Positions 47,585 to 56,237 of a DNA stretch of 64,000 nt are shown one piece after another. The position numbers and the translations under genes were made by a program. The notes under the pieces are model-generated. The model saw only the letters and a list, made by a program, of their open reading frames with translations. It made no database searches and was not told the origin of the DNA. The stretch is from the NCBI RefSeq assembly GCF_016863495.1, contig NZ_BOOZ01000014.1:1-64000 (forward strand), in the 5' to 3' direction. This DNA comes from Micromonospora andamanensis (GTDB lineage: Bacteria; Actinomycetota; Actinomycetes; Mycobacteriales; Micromonosporaceae). Position 1 is the stretch's first letter. Every line of letters starts with the position of its first letter.

Positions 47585-49674
47585 TTTCCGGGGAGATCCA
47601 CGACCCGCACGCCGTGCTCGGCGCGCACCCGGCCGGCGGGCGTACGGTGATCCGCACCCTGCGCCGGGGCGCGGCCGACGTGAGTGTGCTTGTCGGCGCG
47701 GAGCGGCACCCGATGAAGCGGGTGCACGACGTCGGAATCTTCGAGGCCGCCGTCCCCGGGGAGGTGCTCGACTACCGGCTCGACGTCGACGGGGTGCGCC
47801 ACGACGACCCGTACCGCTTCCCGCCCACTCTCGGCGAGCTGGACCTGCACCTGATCAGTGAGGGCCGGCACGAGCGGCTGTGGGAGGCACTCGGTGCCCG
47901 CGTCGTCGACGGCGGGGTGGCGTTCGCGGTGTGGGCGCCGAACGCCCGGGGCGTGCGGCTGGTCGGCGACGTCACCGGCTGGGCGCCCGACGACGGCTGG
48001 CCGATGCGCTCGCTCGGCTCGACAGGCGTGTGGGAGATCTTCGTGCCGGACGCCGCCGCCGGCACCCGGTACAAGTACCGCGTGCTGGGCGCGGACGGGT
48101 ACTGGCGGGACAAGGCCGACCCGCTCGCCGCGTACGCGGAGGTGCCGCCGGCCACCGCGTCGGTGGTGCACCTGTCGGCGTACGAGTGGTCCGACGCGGA
48201 ATGGCTGGACCGGCGGTCACGGCGACAGCCGCACCAGGAGCCGATGAGCGTGTACGAGGTGCACCTGGCCTCGTGGCGGCCCGGCCTGGGTTACCGGGAG
48301 CTGGCCGAGCAGTTGACCGCGTACGTGGTGGAGCTGGGCTTCACCCACGTGGAGTTCCTGCCGGTGATGGAGCACCCGTTCGGCGGCTCGTGGGGCTACC
48401 AGGTCACCGGCTACTACGCCCCGACGGCCCGGTTCGGCAACCCCGACGACTTCCGGTACCTGGTGGACCGGCTGCACGCCGCCGGGATCGGCGTGATCCT
48501 GGACTGGGTGCCGGCGCACTTCCCGAAGGACGAGTGGGCGCTGGCCCGGTTCGACGGCACCCCGCTCTACGAGCATCCCGATCCGCGCCGGGGTGAGCAT
48601 CCCGACTGGGGCACCTACGTCTTCGACTTCGGTCGCCGGGAGGTACGCAACTTCCTGGTCGCCAACGCGCTGTACTGGCTTGACGAGTTCCACGTCGACG
48701 GGCTGCGGGTGGACGCGGTCGCCTCGATGCTCTACCTGGACTACTCGCGGCAGGACGGGCAGTGGACGCCGAACGTGCACGGCGGCCGGGAGAACCTGGA
48801 AGCCATCGCGTTCATGCAGGAGGTCAACGCGACCGTCTACAAGCACCACGCCGGAGTGGTGATGATCGCCGAGGAGTCCACCGCCTGGCCGGGGGTGACC
48901 CGGGCGACGAGCGACGGCGGGCTCGGCTACGGGTTCAAGTGGAACATGGGCTGGATGCACGACACCCTGCTCTACACCTCGAAGGACCCGATCTACCGGC
49001 AGCACCATCACCATCAGCTCACCTTCTCCCTGGCGTACGCCTGGAGCGAGAACTACGTGCTGCCGATCAGCCACGACGAGGTGGTGCACGGCAAGGGTTC
49101 CCTGGTCGGCAAGATGCCCGGGGACACCTGGCAGCGGCTGGCGAACGTGCGGGTGCTGCTGGCGTACATGTGGGCGCACCCGGGCAAGCAGTTGTTGTTC
49201 ATGGGTTGTGAGCTGGCCGACGACCGGGAGTGGAGCGAGGAACGCGGCCTCGACTGGTATCTGCTGCACGATCCGGCGCGGGCCGGCGTGCAACGCCTGG
49301 TGGGCGACCTGAACCGGGTCTACCGGGACACCCCGGCGCTGTGGGCGCAGGACACCTCCCCCGCCGGTTTCCGCTGGCTCGCCGGTGACGACGTCGCCAA
49401 CAACACCGTCTCGTTCGTCCGGATCGCGCCCGACGGGGCGACTCTGGTCTGCGTGGCCAACTTCTCCGCGCTGCCGGTCGAGGACTACCGGATCGGTCTG
49501 CCGGCCGCCGGCGCCTGGGCGGAGGTGCTCAACACCGACGCCCAGCACTACGGCGGCTCCGGCGTGGGCAACCTGGGCACCGTGTACGCCGAGAACGTCC
49601 CCTGGCACGGTCAACCCGCCTCGGTGGCGCTGCGCGTGCCGCCGCTCGGTGCCCTCTGGCTCCGCCCCGCCTGA
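47572..49674 (+). CDS. glgB: 1,4-alpha-glucan branching enzyme
   Basis: GH13_9 branching enzyme of 700 residues that cuts alpha-1,4 chains and rejoins them as alpha-1,6 branches. Domains: N-terminal CBM48-like beta domain (about 1-160), the catalytic barrel with [31 protein letters not shown], the nucleophile Asp in [34 protein letters not shown] for the acid/base Glu, and [15 protein letters not shown], then a C-terminal beta domain. The start overlaps the end of glgE by 13 bp, so they are translationally coupled. Together they form the GlgE-pathway core operon. A perfect palindrome follows. Confidence 0.96.
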   Translation: MDQLISGEIHDPHAVLGAHPAGGRTVIRTLRRGAADVSVLVGAERHPMKRVHDVGIFEAAVPGEVLDYRLDVDGVRHDDPYRFPPTLGELDLHLISEGRHERLWEALGARVVDGGVAFAVWAPNARGVRLVGDVTGWAPDDGWPMRSLGSTGVWEIFVPDAAAGTRYKYRVLGADGYWRDKADPLAAYAEVPPATASVVHLSAYEWSDAEWLDRRSRRQPHQEPMSVYEVHLASWRPGLGYRELAEQLTAYVVELGFTHVEFLPVMEHPFGGSWGYQVTGYYAPTARFGNPDDFRYLVDRLHAAGIGVILDWVPAHFPKDEWALARFDGTPLYEHPDPRRGEHPDWGTYVFDFGRREVRNFLVANALYWLDEFHVDGLRVDAVASMLYLDYSRQDGQWTPNVHGGRENLEAIAFMQEVNATVYKHHAGVVMIAEESTAWPGVTRATSDGGLGYGFKWNMGWMHDTLLYTSKDPIYRQHHHHQLTFSLAYAWSENYVLPISHDEVVHGKGSLVGKMPGDTWQRLANVRVLLAYMWAHPGKQLLFMGCELADDREWSEERGLDWYLLHDPARAGVQRLVGDLNRVYRDTPALWAQDTSPAGFRWLAGDDVANNTVSFVRIAPDGATLVCVANFSALPVEDYRIGLPAAGAWAEVLNTDAQHYGGSGVGNLGTVYAENVPWHGQPASVALRVPPLGALWLRPA

Positions 49675-49715
49675 GGGCGGCGGGCACCAGGACCGGATGT
49701 CCTCGAAGCTCTCCT

Positions 49716-49745
49716 GTCACTCAGACATGGTCATGTCTGAGTGAC
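49716..49745 (+). terminator. Perfect 14-bp palindrome after glgB
   Basis: GTCACTCAGACATG (49716-49729) and its exact complement (49732-49745) are separated by 2 nt. It starts 41 bp after the glgB stop. It reads as a terminator hairpin, but a protein-binding site is also possible because of the near-continuous symmetry. Confidence 0.7.
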
Positions 49746-49866
49746 CTGACGCTTACCAGGAACACAACAACCCGTCAGGCGGGCAAGAAGATCATCGAAT
49801 TGTGAACTGCCCGCGCCCTCGCGTCCGTACTCCCGGTTCCAGGTGGGACGACGAGGCGGAGGATCG

Positions 49867-50403
49867 ATGGCGAGCAGCAGGGGTACGACCCGAAACCGTG
49901 GGAGCGAGCCCTCGCCGGGACAGCGGAGGATCGCGGGGTTCGCGGCGGTCGGGGTGACCCTGGCGGTGGCTTTCGCGGTGGCGACCGGGACCAGTCAGGC
50001 AAGTGAGAACTGCGACGGCCTGGACGCCGCCGTGGGTAGCAATCTCGCGTTCATCGCCGACCAACTGGTCTTCCCGGACGAGCTGTCGGAGGCCCGGATC
50101 GCCAACCGGCAGGCGGTCATCGACCAGTTGGAGCAGCGACGCGCGGCGGCCGGCTGCACCGGCGAGGTGGAGGTGCCCGACGCGGACCCGAACGCCGCGC
50201 TCAACGGCGGCGCGGCGGAGAACTGCGACGGCCTCGACGGCGCGGTCCGCAACAACCTCGCCTTCATCGAAGGTCAGCGGCGCAACCCGGACGCGCAGTC
50301 CGAGGCGCGGATCGCCAACCGGCAGGCGGTGATCGACCTGCTCGAAGACCGGCGCACTCTGGCCGGCTGCACCGGCGAGGTCACCCTCACACCGGGCGGC
50401 TGA
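49867..50403 (+). CDS. Exported protein with two cysteine-paired repeats
   Basis: Protein of 178 residues, function unknown. A basic N-terminus and one hydrophobic helix (about 22-44) look like a signal or anchor. The rest is two copies of a unit of about 55 residues: residues 47-102 and 118-172. Each begins ENCDGLD, contains NLAFI and SEARIANRQAVID, and ends AGCTGEV. Cysteines C49/C97 and C120/C168 have identical spacing, so each repeat probably forms one disulfide in the extracytoplasmic space. ATG 49867 follows GGCGGAGGA. An upstream ATG at 49843 is in frame but less well placed. Confidence 0.78.
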   Translation: MASSRGTTRNRGSEPSPGQRRIAGFAAVGVTLAVAFAVATGTSQASENCDGLDAAVGSNLAFIADQLVFPDELSEARIANRQAVIDQLEQRRAAAGCTGEVEVPDADPNAALNGGAAENCDGLDGAVRNNLAFIEGQRRNPDAQSEARIANRQAVIDLLEDRRTLAGCTGEVTLTPGG

Positions 50404-50512
50404 CGCCGACGGACGGTGGGTGGGCCGGGTCGGGTGACCGGCTCCGCCCGCCTGCCGAGCAGCTCCCCCGCCGGCCCGGTCGGAACCGAGACCGGGGAAC
50501 CCGAGGGCCGGC

Positions 50513-51553
50513 TCAGACCAGGCCGGCACCGCGGAGCAGGGTCCACAGACCCGCACCGTCGGGGGCGGAGAGCCACTTCTGCCCCACCGGCCCCTCGCGG
50601 GGGTGGTCGTGCGGGACCGGCAGGCTACCGGCGAGCACCGCCTGGGCGGGCGACAGCCGCCGGATCGCCACCGCCGCGACGTTGTCCGGGTGGGCGACCG
50701 CGAACTCGCGGTAGATCTCCTGGTCGTGCTGGCCGTCGTCGCCGACGAGCAGCCAGCGTACGTCCGGGAACTCCTTGGCCAGCCGGGCCAGGGTGGCCCG
50801 TTTGTGTTCCCGGCCGCTACGGAACCAGCGGTCCTGCGTCGGCCCCCAGTCGGTAAGCAGCAGCGCCCCGGCCGGGTAGAGATGCCGGGACAGGAACCGG
50901 GTCAACGTCGGCGCGACGTTCCACGCGCCGGTGGACAGGTAGAACACCGGCGCGCCGGGGTGGGCGGTGACCAGCCGCTCGTAGAGCACCGCCATGCCGG
51001 GTACCGCCGCGCGGGCGTGCTCGTCGAGGACGAACGTGTTCCACGCGGCGAGCAGCGGCCGGGGCAGCGCGGTCACCATCACCGTGTCGTCGATGTCGGA
51101 GATGATGCCGAACCGCACCTCGGGGTCGAGGATGCGTACCGGTGCCTCGACCGGCTCGGCGTCGGGCATGCTCAGCCGCACCGCGCCCCAGCCGGGTGGC
51201 AGGCCCGCCTCGACCACCGTGTCGATGAACCCGCTGCGGTCGGCCTGCGCCTGGTGGACCACCCCGCCGGTCTCGATTGTCACTGTGACGTGCTTGGCCG
51301 GCAGGGTGGTGAAGCTGCGCCAGCCCCGGACCTTCTCCAGCCGGCCCCGCTGGCGGGTGTCGGGGCGTCCCAGCAGCACCCGGCACATCACCCGCACCCA
51401 ACCGGGCCCGCCGTAGCCGGTGTACGCGATGATGTTGGTCCGCCAGCCGGTGCGCCGCAGCCGGCGTTCCACCAGGGCATGTACGGCGTCCTCGATCCGC
51501 GCGGCCCGGTGCAGGTTCGGTACGGCCAGTTGGCCTGCGGGAGTGGGTGGCAC
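50513..51553 (-). CDS. App1-like phosphatidate phosphatase (DUF2183, HAD-type)
   Basis: Protein of about 346 residues related to the App1 catalytic domain (DUF2183). The HAD-like DxDDT motif is ISDIDDTVMVT, followed by AVPGMAVLYERL, FYLSTGAWNV and the lysine/aspartate-containing REHKRATLARLAKEFPDVRWLLVGDDGQHDQEIY. In yeast the family dephosphorylates phosphatidic acid; the bacterial role is probably a lipid phosphatase but is untested. The N-terminus begins with a beta-rich domain (VMCRVLLGRP onward). GTG 51553 is the best start in frame; the upstream frame lacks domains. It is divergent from the membrane protein gene at 51668. Confidence 0.82.
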   Translation of the reverse strand: MPPTPAGQLAVPNLHRAARIEDAVHALVERRLRRTGWRTNIIAYTGYGGPGWVRVMCRVLLGRPDTRQRGRLEKVRGWRSFTTLPAKHVTVTIETGGVVHQAQADRSGFIDTVVEAGLPPGWGAVRLSMPDAEPVEAPVRILDPEVRFGIISDIDDTVMVTALPRPLLAAWNTFVLDEHARAAVPGMAVLYERLVTAHPGAPVFYLSTGAWNVAPTLTRFLSRHLYPAGALLLTDWGPTQDRWFRSGREHKRATLARLAKEFPDVRWLLVGDDGQHDQEIYREFAVAHPDNVAAVAIRRLSPAQAVLAGSLPVPHDHPREGPVGQKWLSAPDGAGLWTLLRGAGLV

Positions 51554-51667
51554 GCAAGCAACCCTGCCACAGACCAGCCACCTCGGCCACGCGAGCTGAG
51601 CCGAACCGCCACGCCGGGCGTCGCCGCCGTGACACACTCCGGTCGGGACGGCGACGGGGGCGAGGTC

Positions 51668-53293
51668 GTGCCACGAGCAGGGGCGGAACCAGGGCGGCAG
51701 CGCGGGCGGTGGTGGCCACGGCTCGACCGGCCGGCGCTCGTCGCACTGCTGTTCGGGGTGGTCGGGGTCGGTTACCGGCTGGTGCTGGTGCTGACCACCG
51801 TGCCCGTCTCCAACAGCGACGAGGCCACCTTCGGGTTGGCCGCGCTGCACATCGCGCAGGGACGCGAGCAGCCGATCTTCCTCTACGGCCAGCGGTACAT
51901 GGGGACTCTGGAGTCGTACCTGGCCGCACCGCTGCTCGCGGTGACCGGGCCGAGCTGGCCGGCGCTGCGGCTGCCGGTGCTCGCGCTCTACGCGCTGTTC
52001 CTCTGGCTGATCCACAGGTTGACCCGGCGGGTCGGCTCACCGTGGTTCGCCACTGTGGTCGTCGGGCTGCTCGCGCTCGGCTCCGAGCGGGTCGTCCGGG
52101 ACCAGGTGACGGCTGTCGGCGGGCGCCCGGAGGTCAAGGTGGCGGTACTGGCCATGCTGCTGGTCGTGGTGGCGTTGGCCCGAGGCACGGTCCGTCACCG
52201 GGCCCTGGCGGTGGGCGGGTTCGGGCTGCTCGCCGGGGCGGCGCTCTGGTCGGACTGGCTGATCACGCCGTACCTGGCGGTGGCCGGGCTGGCCCTGGTG
52301 TGGACGCTGCGCCGGGAACTGCTCGGCTGGGCGGGTCCGCTGCTCGTCGTCGGTTTCGCCGTCGGGCTCGCCCCGATGATCCGGGACAACCTGGTGGCCC
52401 CGCCGGGACAGGACTCCCTGTCGGTGCTGCGGCGCGTCAGCGGCGAGACCGGCGCGGTCCCGCCCGTGTCGCAGCGGGTCGGCGGGGGGCTGCTGGAGGG
52501 CGTGCCGCTGGCCGCCGGGCTCTGCCCGGTCGACGGCTGCGCCCGCTGGCAGGCGTGGTTCGGGCTGCTCTACCCGGTGCTGCTGGTGGTGGCGGCGACA
52601 CTCGCCGGGCTCGCGTACCGCAGGGCGAGCGGACGCCATGACCGGGTCGGGCCGGTCGTGCACCTCACACTGCTCGCCGGGGCGGCGCTGACCCTGCTGG
52701 CGTACGTGCGCAGCCCGCTGGCCGCTACCGATCCGCTGGGCAACGCCCGCTACCTGTCGGTGCTGCAACTGTCGCTACCGGCGGTGCTCTGGCCGTTGTG
52801 GGTGGCGGCGCGCGCCGCCCGACGGGGCACGGCGGGCGTGGCGGGCCGGGTCGCGGGTGCGGCGGCCACCGCCGTGCTGGGTGCCCTGGCCGCCGGCTCG
52901 CTCGTGGTGACGGTGTTGTTCGCCACAAGCGGCGCGGCTCCGGGGCGTACCGAGGAGCGACAGGCCCGGGAGCTGGCCGACACGGTACGCGCGGCCGGCC
53001 TGCGTGAGGTGTACGGCGAGTACTGGACGTGCAACAGGCTGGTCTTCAACACGGCCGAGGAGGTGGTCTGCGGGGTGGTCGACGGCAGCCTGCACCCCGG
53101 GCAGAACCGGTACCCGGCGTACTGGTGGCGGCTGGCGCGGGCGCAGCGGCCCGGGTACGTGCTGGCGGCCGACGCCCCGGCGGACCGCCGGTTGCGGGAG
53201 TTGCTCGGCGACCGGGCCGGTGCGGCGCTGCTCGCCGAGGTCGGTGGTTTCCGGGTGTACCACCCGCCGGAGCCGCTGCGGCCGTGGCGTTAG
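51668..53293 (+). CDS. Polytopic membrane protein, GT39/ArnT-like glycosyltransferase
   Basis: Protein of 541 residues with about 9-11 hydrophobic helices. After the first helix there is an acidic VSNSDEATFGLAALHI segment, the position and type of the DE-containing first extracytoplasmic loop of GT-C enzymes, followed by YGQRYMGTLESYLAAPL. A C-terminal soluble region of about 110 residues (from TSGAAPGRTEERQ on) is extracytoplasmic. It probably transfers a lipid-linked sugar to a surface acceptor, but specificity is unknown. GTG at 51668 follows a GGGGGCGAGG ribosome site; 51629 is an alternative. The stop overlaps a TAGAGT box near the yaaA start. Confidence 0.78.
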   Translation: MPRAGAEPGRQRGRWWPRLDRPALVALLFGVVGVGYRLVLVLTTVPVSNSDEATFGLAALHIAQGREQPIFLYGQRYMGTLESYLAAPLLAVTGPSWPALRLPVLALYALFLWLIHRLTRRVGSPWFATVVVGLLALGSERVVRDQVTAVGGRPEVKVAVLAMLLVVVALARGTVRHRALAVGGFGLLAGAALWSDWLITPYLAVAGLALVWTLRRELLGWAGPLLVVGFAVGLAPMIRDNLVAPPGQDSLSVLRRVSGETGAVPPVSQRVGGGLLEGVPLAAGLCPVDGCARWQAWFGLLYPVLLVVAATLAGLAYRRASGRHDRVGPVVHLTLLAGAALTLLAYVRSPLAATDPLGNARYLSVLQLSLPAVLWPLWVAARAARRGTAGVAGRVAGAAATAVLGALAAGSLVVTVLFATSGAAPGRTEERQARELADTVRAAGLREVYGEYWTCNRLVFNTAEEVVCGVVDGSLHPGQNRYPAYWWRLARAQRPGYVLAADAPADRRLRELLGDRAGAALLAEVGGFRVYHPPEPLRPWR

Positions 53294-53301
53294 AGTCACC
53301 C

Positions 53302-54096
53302 ATGCTCATCCTGCTGCCGCCCTCGGAGGGCAAGGCCGAGGTCGGCTCGGGCCGCCGACTGGACCTGGACCGACTCTCCCTGCCGGGGTTGAACCCGGTG
53401 CGGGAGCAGGTGCTGTCCGCGCTTGTCGCCCTCGGCGGCGAACCGCCGGAGACGGCGCTCACCGCGCTCGGTCTCGCCCCGGGGCAGCACGGCGAGCTGC
53501 GGCGCAACGCCCGACTGCGGCAGGCCGCCACCGCGCCCGCCGCCCGGATCTACACGGGCGTGCTGTACGAGGCCCTCGGCCTGGCCAGCCTCCCGGCGAC
53601 GGCACAGCGGGCGGCCGGCCGGCAGGTGCTTGTCAGCTCCGGGCTGTGGGGAGCGGTACGGCTGTCCGACCGGATCCCGCCGTACCGCTGCCCGATCGGG
53701 GCGCGGCTGCCCGGCCTCGGTGCCCTGCCGGGGCTGTGGCGGCGGGACCTGGGTGCCGCGCTGACCGAGGCGGCCGGTCGCGGCCCGGTGCTGGACCTGC
53801 GCTCCGGTGCGTACGCGGCGGTCTGGACGCCCCGCGGCGAGCTGGCCGAGCGCACCCTCACGGTGCGGGTGCTGCACGAGCGGGAGGTCGACGGGGTGCC
53901 GGTGCGTTCGGTGGTCAGCCACTTCAACAAGGCCACGAAGGGTCGGCTGGTCCGGGACCTGCTGCTCGCCGGTGCCCGCCCGCGTACCGCAGGCGCACTG
54001 GTGACGGCGTTGCGGGACCTGAAGTACACGGTCTGTGAGCAGTCCACGGGTGCCGGCCGGCCCCGCCAGGTCGACGTGATCGTTTCGGAGCTGTAA
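53302..54096 (+). CDS. yaaA: YaaA-family peroxide stress protein
   Basis: DUF328/YaaA protein of 264 residues, thought from E. coli work to lower free iron during peroxide stress in the cytoplasm. Motifs: LILLPPSEGKAEVGSG at the start, RIYTGVLYEALG, VSSGLWGAVRLSDRIPPYRCP, and VVSHFNKATKGRLVRDLL near the C-terminus. The start lies 8 bp after the stop of the upstream membrane protein gene. TAGAGT at 53291-53296, five nt before the ATG, could give a leaderless transcript, or it could be translated by coupling. Confidence 0.92.
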   Translation: MLILLPPSEGKAEVGSGRRLDLDRLSLPGLNPVREQVLSALVALGGEPPETALTALGLAPGQHGELRRNARLRQAATAPAARIYTGVLYEALGLASLPATAQRAAGRQVLVSSGLWGAVRLSDRIPPYRCPIGARLPGLGALPGLWRRDLGAALTEAAGRGPVLDLRSGAYAAVWTPRGELAERTLTVRVLHEREVDGVPVRSVVSHFNKATKGRLVRDLLLAGARPRTAGALVTALRDLKYTVCEQSTGAGRPRQVDVIVSEL

Positions 54097-54194
54097 CCAG
54101 ACGCAAGATTTCCTCAAGGCTGGACCGGATCGGTACCACCGGGGGGTGTCCCGGGTCACCGTAAGAGGACCCGACGCGACGAGGAGGCCCTCCG

Positions 54195-54914
54195 GTGATT
54201 GCCGAACCGATCCTGCTCGACAGGTCCCGTCCGTCATCGGCCTCGCCGGCCACCGGCACGCCGCCGTCGCCCCGGCCCGCGTCGGCGGTGCCTCCACTGG
54301 ACTGGACGACCCTGGCCGACGCGTTCGAGACCGCCTGCCTGCTGCGCTGCATGCCACCGCCGGCCGCCGCCGGGTACCGACAGGCCGGGCAGCAGCCGGT
54401 CCGTCCGGCGGTCATCGAGTTCAACCGGGAGGAGGCGGCGCGGCGGACCCGGCAGCTGCTCGACCGCCTCGACATCCCGGTACGGCACGAGGTGGCCGTC
54501 GGTGGGCTGCGCCGCCGGTACGAGCTGCACCGGCTGCACGTCGGGCGCGAGCACCGCACGACGTACGCGGCGATCGTGGAGAACGGTTGGCGGCGGGGCC
54601 GGCGGGAGCTGCTCGGCGGCCCGGTGCCGGGTGCCTCCACGGCGCGGCGGCTGTGGCGTACCCGGTTGGCCGCCGCCGCCTGGCGGGCCGCGTTGCTGGC
54701 CGGTGGCCGGCATGTCCGTCGGCACATCCTCGGGGTGCGGATCACCGACCGGGAACTCGGCGCGGTGCTGGTGCGCGGCGCCGCGCTGCTCGACGTACCG
54801 GCGCTGCTGCGGCCGAACACCGGGTGCTTCCTGGTCAGCGTGGCCCACGGTCGTGACCGGGACCGGATCCTGCGGTACGCGGCGGAGGAGGCGGTGCAGC
54901 GCCCGGTGGCCTGA
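54195..54914 (+). CDS. WhiA-like (LAGLIDADG-fold) protein lacking the HTH domain
   Basis: Protein of 239 residues not assigned to a named family with certainty. By eye it matches the WhiA N-terminal double LAGLIDADG region: VIEFNREEAARRTRQLLDRLDI with VGGLRRRYELHR resembles WhiA helix-strand units, and LAAAAWRAALLAGG then LRPNTGCFLVSVA and RDRILRYAAEE resemble the second unit. WhiA is a sporulation transcription factor of actinobacteria with a C-terminal HTH; here the protein ends after the first fold, so it lacks that HTH. The N-terminal 35 residues are proline/serine-rich. GTG at 54195 follows GAGGAGGCC. It may have lost DNA binding or act as a regulator partner. Confidence 0.6.
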   Translation: MIAEPILLDRSRPSSASPATGTPPSPRPASAVPPLDWTTLADAFETACLLRCMPPPAAAGYRQAGQQPVRPAVIEFNREEAARRTRQLLDRLDIPVRHEVAVGGLRRRYELHRLHVGREHRTTYAAIVENGWRRGRRELLGGPVPGASTARRLWRTRLAAAAWRAALLAGGRHVRRHILGVRITDRELGAVLVRGAALLDVPALLRPNTGCFLVSVAHGRDRDRILRYAAEEAVQRPVA

Positions 54915-54989
54915 CCGGCGGCCGAACCTGGGCCGCACCACGTTCCGCCGTCCTCCCGGGGTTGCGCCGCAGGGGTCCGGCGGCGCACA

Positions 54990-55961
54990 GTGCTGCCCGT
55001 GAGCCGTACCCGGTATCTCGCCCGAGCCCGGCGGCGCGGCGCCCGCGTGGCGCTGGCGCTGGCCGTGCTGCTGGCCCTGCCCGGCCTCGGCGGCTGCCGC
55101 GAAGATCCGGGCGAGCCGGTGGTCATCCGCATCGCCACCGGCAGCCCCACCGCCGTCTACCACGCCTTCGGTGAGTCGCTGGCCGCCATCCTCAACCGGG
55201 AACTGCCCCAGGTGCGGGCGGAGGTGCTTGTCACCGCGGCCTCCGCGGAGAACGTGCAACTGCTCAACGCCGGAGCCGCCGAACTCGGCTTCACCCAGGC
55301 CGACGTGCTGCGGGCCGATCCGGGTCCGAACCCGCCGGTGGTGGCGGTCGCCCGGGTCTACGACGACCTGCTGCACCTGGTCACCACTGCCGACAGCCCG
55401 GTGCGGACGCTTCCCGACCTGCGCGGTAGGCGGGTCTCGGTGGGTGCGCCCGGCTCAGGGACCAAGATCACGGTGGATCGCCTGTTGACCGCCGCCAACC
55501 TCGACGGCGCCGCGGTGCGGCAGGAGCAGCTCGGCCTGGACGACTCGGTGGCCGCGCTGCGCGCCGGACGGATCGACGCCTTCTTCTTCTCCGGCGGCCT
55601 GCCGGTACGCGCGGTCGCCCAGTTCACCGAGGACACCCCGGCCCGCATCATCGATCTCGGCCAGTGGACCGCGCCGCTGCGCCGGGGCAACCCCGAGGTG
55701 TACGTGCCCCGGGACATCCCCCGCTCGGTGTACGGCGTCGACCCGATCACCACAGTGGCCAACCCGAACTACCTGGTGGTGCGGGCCAGCCTGCCGGAGT
55801 CGCTGGTTCGCGACGTGACCCGGCTGCTGATGGAGCGTCGCTCCGAACTGGCCGCCGCCCACCCGGCGGCCGGCCGGATGAGCCCCCGCTCGGCCATCGC
55901 CACCTCGCCGTTGCCCCTGCACCCGGGCGCCGTCGACTACTACCGCGCGAGCAAGCCCTGA
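54990..55961 (+). CDS. TAXI-family substrate-binding lipoprotein
   Basis: Protein of 323 residues with a lipoprotein signal (ALALAVLLALPGLGGC, the Cys in the lipobox) and a periplasmic-binding-like TAXI domain: IRIATGSPTAVYHAFGESLA, then VLVTAASAENVQLLNAGAAELGFTQADV, GRRVSVGAPGSGTKITVDRLL and DAFFFSGGLP. TAXI proteins normally deliver small acids to a TRAP transporter, but no TRAP permease gene is in the window. Orphan TAXI proteins in Gram-positives are sometimes beside sensor kinases. GTG at 54990 or 54999 is the start. It converges on the small XRE gene with 9 bp between stops. Confidence 0.88.
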   Translation: MLPVSRTRYLARARRRGARVALALAVLLALPGLGGCREDPGEPVVIRIATGSPTAVYHAFGESLAAILNRELPQVRAEVLVTAASAENVQLLNAGAAELGFTQADVLRADPGPNPPVVAVARVYDDLLHLVTTADSPVRTLPDLRGRRVSVGAPGSGTKITVDRLLTAANLDGAAVRQEQLGLDDSVAALRAGRIDAFFFSGGLPVRAVAQFTEDTPARIIDLGQWTAPLRRGNPEVYVPRDIPRSVYGVDPITTVANPNYLVVRASLPESLVRDVTRLLMERRSELAAAHPAAGRMSPRSAIATSPLPLHPGAVDYYRASKP

Positions 55962-55970
55962 CCGGGCTGG

Positions 55971-56222
55971 TCAGGCGGACCGCGCGGCCGGGGGTGTGGG
56001 GTCGCCCAGCCGGGGGAACGCCTCGGTGGAGAAGACCACCTCCACCGGCACCTCGAAGTGCCGGGCGATGCGCAGCGCCAGGTGCAGGCTCGGGCTGAAC
56101 TCGCCCCGCTCCAGGTAGCCGATGGTCTGGTAGTGGACGCCCAACGCCTCGGCCAGCTGACGGCGGGAGATCCCCCGCTCCGCCCGGAGCATGGCGATGC
56201 GGTTGTGGACGACCTCATTCAT
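55971..56222 (-). CDS. Small XRE-family HTH regulator
   Basis: Protein of 83 residues consisting of a Cro/CI-type helix-turn-helix (NRIAMLRAERGISRRQLAEALGVHYQTIGYLERGEFSPS) and a short tail with VVFSTEAFPRLG. The VPVEVVFSTEAF end is typical of the short regulators beside ABC-2 transporter operons in actinobacteria. It is the third gene of the ATPase-permease-regulator operon, 15 bp after the permease stop, and probably controls it; the AT-rich region at 58058-58120 before the operon is the best place for its operator. Confidence 0.9.
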   Translation of the reverse strand: MNEVVHNRIAMLRAERGISRRQLAEALGVHYQTIGYLERGEFSPSLHLALRIARHFEVPVEVVFSTEAFPRLGDPTPPAARSA

Positions 56223-56237
56223 GTCGACGACCCATCC

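Noticed and set aside
50603..51667. Upstream extension of the membrane protein frame
   Set aside because: It is antisense to the App1-like gene. A ribosome site and the first helix place the start at 51668.
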